This document shows positions 8,871 through 18,577 of a stretch of DNA of 64,000 bases, piece after piece. Every line of letters begins with the position of its first letter. Position 1 is the first letter of the stretch. The stretch spans positions 48,501 through 112,500 of the forward strand of contig NZ_CP086111.1 of assembly GCF_016806835.2 (NCBI RefSeq), read 5' to 3'. The notes beneath the pieces were generated by a model. That model made no database searches. It saw nothing but the letters and a program-made list of their open reading frames with translations, and was not told where the DNA came from. This stretch comes from Skermanella rosea (GTDB taxonomy: Bacteria; Pseudomonadota; Alphaproteobacteria; Azospirillales; Azospirillaceae). The translations under genes and the position numbers were made by a program.

Positions 8871-8933
8871 CCATCCGTGTTAATCCGTGGATATCCGTGT
8901 CCATCCCTGATCCTGCCGCATCCGTCCGGCAGG
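8871..8933. repeat. ATCCGTG-type repeat plus a 7-bp hairpin
   Basis: The segment contains ATCCGTGTTAATCCGTGG followed by ATATCCGTGTCCATCC, three ATCCGTG-like units in about 35 bp. Next comes an inverted repeat CCTGCCG / CGGCAGG (8912-8933). Related ATCTGCGTTCATCTGTGG-like units recur near 32.6 kb. It lies between the ccoP terminator and the next gene and has no coding potential of its own. Confidence 0.6.
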
Positions 8934-8955
8934 AGCCGCACCGGGTATCCCGACG

Positions 8956-9435
8956 ATGCGCCGCCTGTATTTCCTGATACCCGCATTCCTGTTTGCGCTG
9001 TTGCCTGGGCCGTCCCGGGCTGAGCAGCAGAGCCTCGACCGCACCGCGCCGCCGCACTTCGAGGCGTTCCCGGTCTCCCCCTGGCCGCCGGACTGGCTGT
9101 ACCCGTTTCGCGCCACCCCGATCCGGCCGGAGCGGATCGTCTACCGCCTCAAGGGCAGCGTCCGCCAGGTGGCCAAGGTCGATCCCGTCCTGTCCAAGGC
9201 CTGCCGCCGGGGCGCCTTCGTCCAGCGGCTCAACTGGATCTTCCGGGTGCAGTCGGCCGACGACCGGCCCTACGGCATCGGCTGGGGATCCGGCGTCAAC
9301 CTGCACGATCCGGAAAAGCGCAGCACGCTCGACAAGGTCTACCTGTTCGACCGCCAGGATACCGGGCTGTGCGCCGTCTGGGTCGCGCCGCTGGAGACCC
9401 TGCGCCGCTATCTCGATCCCAGCCCCGCCCGCTGA
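8956..9435 (+). CDS. Exported hypothetical protein
   Basis: 159 residues. A Sec signal peptide is clear (basic RR, hydrophobic LYFLIPAFLFALLPG, probable cleavage after SRA near residue 22). The mature part is rich in Pro, Trp and Arg, with a WPPDWLYPF segment and two cysteines (near residues 77 and 144) that could pair in the periplasm. I do not recognise a family. The ATG at 8956 follows a repeat-bearing leader without an obvious ribosome binding site. It stands alone between the cbb3 operon and carB. Confidence 0.7.
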   Translation: MRRLYFLIPAFLFALLPGPSRAEQQSLDRTAPPHFEAFPVSPWPPDWLYPFRATPIRPERIVYRLKGSVRQVAKVDPVLSKACRRGAFVQRLNWIFRVQSADDRPYGIGWGSGVNLHDPEKRSTLDKVYLFDRQDTGLCAVWVAPLETLRRYLDPSPAR

Positions 9436-9464
9436 GCCGCCGCGCCGAGCGCGATGCTCACACG

Positions 9465-9503
9465 CGCAAAGCTCGATGCCCAGACTCGCAAAGCTCGATG
9501 CCC
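9465..9503 (+). repeat. Two tandem copies of a 17-bp unit
   Basis: CGCAAAGCTCGATGCCC occurs at 9465-9481 and again at 9487-9503, with a 5-bp spacer (period 22). A partial third relative, GCGATGCTC, lies just upstream. It sits in the 268-bp non-coding gap before carB. The rest of that gap holds an AT-rich TATATAG near 9574, a candidate -10 element, and a weak CTCCC/GGGAG hairpin followed by GATTTTT near 9640-9671. Confidence 0.6.
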
Positions 9504-9703
9504 CGACGCGTGCGCCTGGGGCAATCCTGCAATCACCGGGCAACGTCGCGCTTCCCGCAGGGGGCTTGAGCCTCTATATAGGGGCGGGCCGTCACTCCGG
9601 GATCTTCAGCGGTCGGATCGGCGTGCCAGTCATTCGAACCTTCTCCCTGTTCTTCCGGGGAGGGGATTTTTGTTGCGCCTGAAGTTACCAGAGCCCGAGC
9701 GCC

Positions 9704-12949
<3,246 letters not shown>

Positions 12950-12964
12950 GGGGATCGAGGCTCC

Positions 12965-12999
12965 CGGCGCGGCTGATCTGGCCGCGCCGCAGTCTTCTT
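12965..12999 (+). terminator. Intrinsic terminator after carB
   Basis: Perfect 9-bp stem CGGCGCGGC / GCCGCGCCG with a 7-nt loop, followed by CAGTCTTCTT, 15 bp after the carB stop codon. Confidence 0.75.
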
Positions 13000-13020
13000 C
13001 AGCGTCGAGTGGACCGGGAA

Positions 13021-13494
13021 ATGGAAAAAGTTCCAATGACGGCGGCGGGCTACAACCGCCTCCAAGAGGAGTTAAGGCACCTGAAAACGATCGAGCGGCC
13101 GGCGGTCATCAAGGCCATCGCGGAAGCGCGGGAACACGGCGATCTTTCCGAGAACGCCGAGTACCATGCGGCGCGCGAGCGGCAGAGCTTCATCGAAGGA
13201 CGGGTGCTCGAACTGGAGGACAAGATCAGCCGAGCGGAGGTGATCGACGTCTCGAAGCTTTCGGGTGACGCGGTCAAGTTCGGCGCGACGATCACGGTCG
13301 CCGACGAGGATACCGACGAGGAGACCACGTACCAGATCGTGGGTCAGGACGAGAGCGACATCAAGCAGGGCCTGCTGTCGGTCAGCTCCCCGCTGGCGCG
13401 GGCGCTGATCAACAAGACCGTGGGCGACATGGTCGAGGTCCCGACCCCCGGCGGTTCGAAAAGCTACGAGGTCGTGAAGGTCGAGTTCCGCTGA
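13021..13494 (+). CDS. greA: Transcription elongation factor GreA
   Basis: 157 residues. GreA enters the RNA polymerase secondary channel and stimulates cleavage of backtracked RNA. The N-terminal coiled coil contains the two acidic tip residues in [17 protein letters not shown] (near residues 39-55). The C-terminal half is the FKBP-like domain ending in [14 protein letters not shown] chose the ATG at 13021 (MEKVPMT) because it matches the usual GreA N-terminus; a GTG 12 bp upstream has no better ribosome binding site. Confidence 0.97.
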   Translation: MEKVPMTAAGYNRLQEELRHLKTIERPAVIKAIAEAREHGDLSENAEYHAARERQSFIEGRVLELEDKISRAEVIDVSKLSGDAVKFGATITVADEDTDEETTYQIVGQDESDIKQGLLSVSSPLARALINKTVGDMVEVPTPGGSKSYEVVKVEFR

Positions 13495-13542
13495 GGCGCC
13501 TCGACGCTTGACGCTCGACTGCCACTATAAGGACTGCCATGA

Positions 13543-13573
13543 AAAATGCGGGCGAAAGCCCGCATTTTCTTTT
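13543..13573. terminator. Bidirectional terminator between greA and the Lrp gene
   Basis: Perfect 11-bp stem AAAATGCGGGC / GCCCGCATTTT with a GAAA loop, T-rich on both sides (TTTTCTTTT on plus, TTTTTC on minus). It can end greA transcripts from the left and the convergent Lrp-family transcripts from the right. Confidence 0.92.
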
Positions 13574-13617
13574 CCGGCATCTTCTTTTCCGGGGTCCCGG
13601 AAGGCGGGGCTTCAGCC

Positions 13618-14136
13618 CTATTCCTCCTCTTCCAGCTCCTCCTCGTCCGGCAGGTCGCCGATCTCGGTGTCGATGGGAACGCCGGGCAGGGCCTTGGAGG
13701 TGCGGATCGCCAGCGCCGACTTGACGTGGCTGACGTTGGGAGCGCTGGTCAGCTTGGTGGTGAGGAAGCGCTGGTACGAGTCCCAGTCCTCCGCCACGAT
13801 CTTCAGCAGGAAATCCGTCTCGCCCGCGAGCATGTTGCACTCGCGCACCAGCGGCCAGCTATTGACCAGCTCCTCGAATTTCTTTAGGTCCGCTTCGGCT
13901 TGGCTGGTCAGCCCCACATGGGCGAAGACGGTCACGCCGTAACCGAGGGCTTCGGGGTTGATGTCGGCATGGTAGCCACGAATGAATCCGGCCTCTTCCA
14001 GGGCGCGGACGCGCCGAAGGCAGGGCGGCGCCGAGATGCCCGCGCGCCGCGCGAGCTCGACGTTGGTCATGCGACCGTCGGCTTGAAGGTCGCGCAGGAT
14101 GCGCCGGTCAATCCGGTCGAGTTTGACTCGCCGCAT
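13618..14136 (-). CDS. Lrp/AsnC-family transcriptional regulator
   Basis: 172 residues from the ATG at 14136, which has AGAGAAGACC just before it. The N-terminal helix-turn-helix (residues 5-60, LDRIDRRILRDLQADGR then NVELARRAGISAPPCLRRVR) is followed by an RAM/AsnC effector-binding domain. Unlike most Lrp proteins it ends in a strongly acidic tail (DEEELEEEE). It is divergent from the ELM1-family/trxB/LysR genes; an Lrp gene beside trxB and a LysR gene is also known in rhizobia. The 149 bp between the divergent genes are AT-rich and hold a TATAAT at 14233-14238. Confidence 0.93.
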   Translation of the reverse strand: MRRVKLDRIDRRILRDLQADGRMTNVELARRAGISAPPCLRRVRALEEAGFIRGYHADINPEALGYGVTVFAHVGLTSQAEADLKKFEELVNSWPLVRECNMLAGETDFLLKIVAEDWDSYQRFLTTKLTSAPNVSHVKSALAIRTSKALPGVPIDTEIGDLPDEEELEEEE

Positions 14137-14232
14137 GGTCTTCTCTTGTAGCCCCTCGGGATGAATTGGAAAGGATATTACACAGAGCACTGGTTTACGC
14201 CAAGACAGAGCCGTCTTACAAGTGCGAAACTT

Positions 14233-14238
14233 TATAAT
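14233..14238 (+). promoter_or_regulatory. Candidate -10 element for the ELM1-family gene
   Basis: A perfect TATAAT lies 48 bp before the ATG at 14286, in an AT-rich divergent intergenic region. The -35 side is poor (no TTGACA at 17 bp), so the promoter may depend on an activator such as the divergent Lrp protein. Confidence 0.4.
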
Positions 14239-14285
14239 AGGCGGATTGTGCTATCGACGCCCCCGGTCAGCAACCACGAAGGCCC

Positions 14286-15284
14286 GTGATCGTGCAAAAT
14301 CTCACCTGCTGGGTCGTCACCGACGGCAAGGCCGGCATGGAAAACCAGTGCATCGGACTGGCCGAGGCGGTGGGACTCCCGCCCATCGTCAAGCGCGTGA
14401 CCCTGCGCAGCCCCTGGCGCCAGCTCAGCCCGTTCTTCCGGCTGGGGCCGAGGCATTCGACCGCGCCCGGCAGCGACGCGCTGGAGCCGCCGTGGCCCGA
14501 CCTGCTGATCACGTCGGGCCGCGCCAGCGTCACGCCGGCCCTGGGCGTGCGCCGGGCCAGCCGGGGCAAGACCTTCGCGGTCCATATCCAGGATCCCCAG
14601 ATCCCGCCCCGCCTGCTCGACCTGGTGGTGGTGCCGCAGCACGACAAGCTGCGCGGCCCCAACGTGATCACCACGCGCGGCGCGCTCCACATGATCACGC
14701 CGGCGAAGCTGGCCGACGCGGCGGCCCGGATGGGGCCGGCCTACGGGCACCTGCCCCATCCGCGCATCGCGGTGCTGATCGGCGGGACCAACAAGCTGTT
14801 CCGCATGACCCCGGTGATCATGGGCGACGTGGCGGAGAAGCTGGCCAACCTGGCCAAGCGCCACGGCGCCGGGCTGCTGGTGACGCCGTCGCGCCGGACC
14901 GGCGCCGACAACGAGGCGATCCTGCGCGCCCGCATGGCCGACGTGCCGTCGGTCGTCTGGGACGGGCAGGGCGAGAACCCCTATTTCGCGTTCCTGGCGC
15001 TGGCCGACGTGATCGTCGTGACCAGCGACAGCGTGTCCATGGTGTCGGAGGCCTGCTCGACCGGCAAGCCGGTCTACATCATCGAGCTGGACGGCGGCTC
15101 GCCCAAGTTCCAGACCTTCCACCAGGCCCTGAAGGATGCCGGCATCATCCGGACCTTCACCGGCGAGCTGGACCACTGGACCTACAGGCCGCTCGACGAC
15201 ACCGCTGCGGTGGGCGCCGAGATCCGCCGCCGGATCGAGGCGCGGACCGGCCAGCGGATCGAACCGCCGCAGCCCGCCGGTTGA
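14286..15284 (+). CDS. Mitochondrial-fission ELM1-family protein
   Basis: 332 residues with the ELM1 (DUF1022) pattern: N-terminal VVTDGKAGMENQCIGLAEA, a central AVLIGGTNKLF and a late VTSDSVSMVSEACSTGKPVY. The last segment resembles nucleotide-sugar binding in GT-B glycosyltransferases. Plant ELM1 recruits dynamin-like proteins to mitochondria, and the bacterial relatives, found mainly in alphaproteobacteria, have no established function. The gene is 83 bp before trxB and probably shares its transcript. Confidence 0.88.
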   Translation: MIVQNLTCWVVTDGKAGMENQCIGLAEAVGLPPIVKRVTLRSPWRQLSPFFRLGPRHSTAPGSDALEPPWPDLLITSGRASVTPALGVRRASRGKTFAVHIQDPQIPPRLLDLVVVPQHDKLRGPNVITTRGALHMITPAKLADAAARMGPAYGHLPHPRIAVLIGGTNKLFRMTPVIMGDVAEKLANLAKRHGAGLLVTPSRRTGADNEAILRARMADVPSVVWDGQGENPYFAFLALADVIVVTSDSVSMVSEACSTGKPVYIIELDGGSPKFQTFHQALKDAGIIRTFTGELDHWTYRPLDDTAAVGAEIRRRIEARTGQRIEPPQPAG

Positions 15285-15367
15285 CGCTGAAGCGGCGCCG
15301 GCCCATGTTCACACCGATCATGTTCAGCCGGATACAGCGAACCCATTCCAGCCGAGGCCAGCAGCCT

Positions 15368-16381
15368 ATGCCCGCTCACCATCATTCCAAGGTCCTGATC
15401 ATCGGCGCCGGCCCGGCCGGCTACACCGCCGCGATCTATGCCGCCCGCGCCAACCTGAAGCCGATCCTGGTGCAGGGGCTCCAGCCGGGCGGCCAGCTGA
15501 CGATCACGACCGACGTGGAGAACTATCCCGGGTTCGCCGACGTCATCCAGGGACCCTGGCTGATGGAACAGATGCAGCGCCAAGCCGAGCATGTCGGGAC
15601 CGAGATGTTCTTCGACGTGATCACCGAGGTCGACTTCACCCAGCGCCCGTTCCGGGCCAAGGCCGACAGCGGCGACCTTTTCACCGGCGACACCGTGATC
15701 ATCGCGACCGGCGCCCAGGCGCGCTGGCTGGGGCTGGAAAGCGAGCGCACCTTCGCCGGCGCCGGCGTGTCCGCCTGCGCCACCTGCGACGGCTTCTTCT
15801 TCCGCGGCAAGGAGATAGCGCTGGTCGGCGGCGGCAACACCGCGGTCGAGGAGGCGCTGTACCTGACCAACCACGCGTCCAAGGTCACCGTGATCCACCG
15901 CCGCGACGCGTTCCGCGCGGAGAAGATCATGCAGGAGCGGCTGTTCCGCAATCCCAAGATCCAGGTGGTCTGGGACACCGTGGTGGACGAGATCCTGGGC
16001 GAGGGCGGCGACGACGCGCCCAAGGCGGTGACCGGGCTGAGACTGCGCAACGTCAAGACCGGCGACGTCTCGACCCTGCCGGTCGAGGGCGTGTTCATCG
16101 CGATCGGCCATGATCCCGCGACCAAGGTCTTCCAGGGCAAGGTCAATACCGATCCGGAAGGCTATATCCTGACCGCCCCCGACTCGACCGCCACCAACGT
16201 GCCCGGCGTGTTCGCCGCCGGCGACGTGAAGGACAAGGTCTACCGCCAGGCGGTCACCGCGGCCGGCATGGGCTGCATGGCGGCGCTGGAGGCGGAGAAG
16301 TTCCTGGCCCAGTTCGAGGGATCGCCCGAGGAGGCGCTCCGCGAGGCGACGACCACGCAGATGATCGGCGCCTGGGACTGA
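15368..16381 (+). CDS. trxB: Thioredoxin-disulfide reductase
   Basis: 337 residues. The flavoenzyme reduces thioredoxin with NADPH. FAD binding is seen in VLIIGAGPAGYTAAIYAAR (residues 9-27), the redox-active pair is CATC at residues 137-140, NADPH binding is in ALVGGGNTAVEEAL, and the C-terminal FAD motif is GVFAAGDVKDKVYRQ. The ATG at 15368 follows GAGGCCAGCAGCCT. The neighbourhood, trxB followed by a LysR gene, matches the Sinorhizobium trxB-lsrB arrangement. Confidence 0.97.
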   Translation: MPAHHHSKVLIIGAGPAGYTAAIYAARANLKPILVQGLQPGGQLTITTDVENYPGFADVIQGPWLMEQMQRQAEHVGTEMFFDVITEVDFTQRPFRAKADSGDLFTGDTVIIATGAQARWLGLESERTFAGAGVSACATCDGFFFRGKEIALVGGGNTAVEEALYLTNHASKVTVIHRRDAFRAEKIMQERLFRNPKIQVVWDTVVDEILGEGGDDAPKAVTGLRLRNVKTGDVSTLPVEGVFIAIGHDPATKVFQGKVNTDPEGYILTAPDSTATNVPGVFAAGDVKDKVYRQAVTAAGMGCMAALEAEKFLAQFEGSPEEALREATTTQMIGAWD

Positions 16382-16587
16382 GTCCCCCTCCAAGGTAGCC
16401 GCCGCCTGGAAACGCCCTCCGAATCCGGCATTTTTGCGGTGGCTGCCCGTTATTCGTGCTCTTTCGATCCTAACGACCGTGGCCTTGATGTACGTCGCGG
16501 TATATCATCGTACGGTCTGCGCATTCCGCGGACCAAGATGATGCGACGGACGGACATCATTCCGCCCGCCGATGAACGGGACGTTTC

Positions 16588-17478
16588 ATGGACTGGGATA
16601 AGCTTCGGGTCTTCCACGCCGTGGCCGAAGCCGGCAGCTTCACTCATGCCGGCGAAAGCCTGAATTTAAGTCAATCCGCAGTCAGCCGCCAGATCAGCGC
16701 GCTTGAGGAAAGCCTGAACGTGCCGCTGTTCCACCGGCATGCCCGCGGCCTGATCCTGACCGAGCAGGGCGACCTGCTCTACCAGACCGCGCGCGACGTC
16801 TTCGCCAAGCTGTCGATGACCGAGGCGATGCTGACGGAGAGCCGCGAGCACCCCAAGGGACCGCTGAAGATCACCACCACGGTGGCCTTCGGGACGACCT
16901 GGCTGACTCCGCGCGCCCGCGAGTTCCTGCAGATCTACCCGGAGATCCAGCTTTCCCTGCTGCTGGACGACACCGAGCTGGACCTGGGCATGCGCGAGGC
17001 GGACATCGCGATCCGCATGACCTCGCCGCGCCAGCCCGACCTGATCCAGCGTCACCTGATGACGATACGGTTCCATGTCTACGGCCATGTCAGCTATCTC
17101 AAGCGGAAGGGCGTGCCCAAGACGGTCCAGGAGTTGGACAACCATGACCTGATCGCCTACCCCTCGGACATGCGGGCGCCCATCACCAACATCAACTGGC
17201 TGCTGGACGCGGGCGATCCGCCCCAGGGGACCCGCAATCCCATCATGCGCGTCAACAATGTATACGCGATCTTCAAGGCGGTGGAGAGCGGTCTGGGCAT
17301 GGCCGCCCTGCCGGATTACATGGTCGAGGGCAGCCGCGACATCGTGCGGGTGCTGCCCGAACTGAACGGCCCCACGGTCGAGACCTATTTCGTCTATGCC
17401 GAGGAACTGCGCCATTCCAAGCGCATCGCCGTGTTCCGTGACTTCCTGGTGCGCAAAGTGGCGGAGACGACGTTCTGA
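16588..17478 (+). CDS. LysR-family regulator, LsrB/VtlR-like
   Basis: 296 residues. The N-terminal winged helix (residues 1-60) carries FTHAGESLNLSQSAVSRQIS, and a type 2 periplasmic-binding-like effector domain follows. Position directly after trxB and high similarity in the HTH region suggest the conserved alphaproteobacterial regulator called LsrB in Sinorhizobium and VtlR in Brucella. That regulator is linked to redox and envelope functions and to activation of AbcR small RNAs. An apparent small RNA gene begins within about 110 bp of its stop codon, strengthening the identification. The start has GGGAC 8 nt upstream. Confidence 0.88.
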   Translation: MDWDKLRVFHAVAEAGSFTHAGESLNLSQSAVSRQISALEESLNVPLFHRHARGLILTEQGDLLYQTARDVFAKLSMTEAMLTESREHPKGPLKITTTVAFGTTWLTPRAREFLQIYPEIQLSLLLDDTELDLGMREADIAIRMTSPRQPDLIQRHLMTIRFHVYGHVSYLKRKGVPKTVQELDNHDLIAYPSDMRAPITNINWLLDAGDPPQGTRNPIMRVNNVYAIFKAVESGLGMAALPDYMVEGSRDIVRVLPELNGPTVETYFVYAEELRHSKRIAVFRDFLVRKVAETTF

Positions 17479-17584
17479 ACAGATCGTTGCATATCAAAGC
17501 CATGCGGAGGTTGCATGGGCGCTTCCTCAAATCGTGCATGGAATTCGGGCAGCGGATGACCAAATAATCATCTGGCGGTGTTGC

Positions 17585-17712
17585 GATGCAATATCCGCTG
17601 TTTCGCTCCGGATCTCGGTCCGGGGTTGGGTCTTCGGACCCGCGTCTCCCAGACGTGAAGCCTCCCTGTTCAACTCGCCCGCAAGTCGTTCGATTTGCGG
17701 GCGTTCTTTTTG
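17585..17712 (+). ncRNA. Candidate small RNA, AbcR (alpha-r15)-like
   Basis: Non-coding stretch just behind the LysR gene. It contains four successive hairpins: CCGGA/TCCGG (17608-17623), GGGTC-TTCG-GACCC (17628-17641), GTCT-CCC-AGAC (17644-17654) and a 13-bp terminator stem (17676-17703) followed by TTCTTTTT. Between the third hairpin and the terminator an unpaired CCTCCC (17661-17666) is complementary to ribosome binding sites. AbcR RNAs expose such anti-Shine-Dalgarno motifs and, as I recall, are encoded beside lsrB in rhizobia. The 5' end is not defined; 17585 is a guess. Several GCAT motifs upstream (17486-17540) may be regulator sites. Confidence 0.65.
17676..17711 (+). terminator. Terminator of the candidate small RNA
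   Basis: CGCCCGCAAGTCG pairs with CGATTTGCGGGCG (one G.U) and is followed by TTCTTTTT. It stands about 200 bp beyond the LysR stop, further than usual for that gene alone, which favours a separate RNA upstream. Confidence 0.9.
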
Positions 17713-17769
17713 CGGGGAGGGGCGGCGTCCCGCCGCCCGTGTTGCGCGAGACGCGCACCCTTCATCGCC

Positions 17770-18249
17770 TTATTCGTAGATGCCTATATAGGCCACCAAA
17801 TCCTTGCCCGGGACCCGCTTCACGAAGGATGTCTTGGGCTCGATGCGGTTGGATACCGGGTTGAGCCAGCGGTAGCTGACCCAGCCTTGGCCGCTTTCCT
17901 GCGCGACCTTCAGGATGTCCTTGACCATGAAGCGGCCGTCGGCGTCCTTCAAGTTGACCACGTTCTGGCCGACTCCGGCCGGGCGGGGCGGGTAGGCCAG
18001 CCATGTCCCGGTGAAATCGATCACGTTGACATAGATCTCCCCATAGCGGAATTCGCCGGCCCGGTTGAAGGACTCGCGGGCGGCCTCGATCCCCTGGGAC
18101 TCGATCAGCGCGGAGGCCTTCAGCGTCAGCGCTTCCACCTCGTCGCGAGTCGGCTTGGCGGGGTCAGCGCCGGCAACGCCCGTCAGCATCAGGAGGATGG
18201 CCCCGACCAGGGCGATCCTGCCGCTCCATCCCGCGATGAACAAGCGCAT
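17770..18249 (-). CDS. Exported single-Cache-domain protein
   Basis: 159 residues from the ATG at 18249, which has an excellent GGGGGA ribosome binding site. The first 27 residues are a signal peptide or anchor (IALVGAILLMLTGVAGA). The rest reads as a type 2 Cache sensor domain: RDEVEALTLKASALIESQG, then FRYGEIYVNVIDFTGTWLAY and GWVSYRWLNP. No kinase, methyl-acceptor or cyclase output is attached, so it is a free periplasmic ligand-binding protein or a partner of another receptor. A consensus-like promoter lies just upstream. Confidence 0.85.
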   Translation of the reverse strand: MRLFIAGWSGRIALVGAILLMLTGVAGADPAKPTRDEVEALTLKASALIESQGIEAARESFNRAGEFRYGEIYVNVIDFTGTWLAYPPRPAGVGQNVVNLKDADGRFMVKDILKVAQESGQGWVSYRWLNPVSNRIEPKTSFVKRVPGKDLVAYIGIYE

Positions 18250-18289
18250 GATTATTCCCCCGGTCGGGTTTGCTTCTGTCGCGAGCACA

Positions 18290-18318
18290 GCTATCGGTAT
18301 TAACGACGGGACTGTCAA
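18290..18318 (-). promoter_or_regulatory. Sigma-70-like promoter of the Cache-domain gene
   Basis: On the minus strand TTGACA (18318-18313) is followed by a 17-bp spacer and GATAGC (18295-18290). This predicts a transcript start near 18283 and a leader of about 34 nt with the GGGGGA ribosome binding site. Confidence 0.6.
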
Positions 18319-18577
18319 CGGGGATAAGTGCCGCAGCCCGCCGGCAAGAATAGACAGAACATTTGGTATAGTTTGCAAAAGACATTGCCGGCGTGCGGGA
18401 CTGTCGCATCACTTCGGCGGTGCAGCATGTTCTTTTTCGTGGACAGTCACCGGCGGCGGGAGGACGATCGATCGTACCGATACGCTAGCGGGTCGACGAC
18501 GTCCACGGCCGTCGTTCCAAGACAGGCCGAGCCTGCGGACGCCCCCGATCCGTCAAAACGGTACTGGGAGGTTCCGA
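18319..18577. other. Non-coding gap before the EF-G-like gene
   Basis: This completes a 328-bp gene-free stretch between the divergent Cache-domain and EF-G-like genes. Beyond the Cache promoter and the GGGAG ribosome binding site at 18567-18571, I see only a GATCGATCGTACCGATAC patch (18468-18485) and no convincing RNA structure or short gene. Confidence 0.5.

Noticed and set aside
9465..9503. Short tandem repeat considered as a CRISPR remnant
   Set aside because: Only two copies with a 5-bp spacer and no cas genes; spacers are far too short.
16382..16587. Short open frames between trxB and the LysR gene
   Set aside because: No ribosome binding site or recognisable product; the stretch is better explained as promoter DNA of the LysR gene (CGTAC-type inverted repeats are present).
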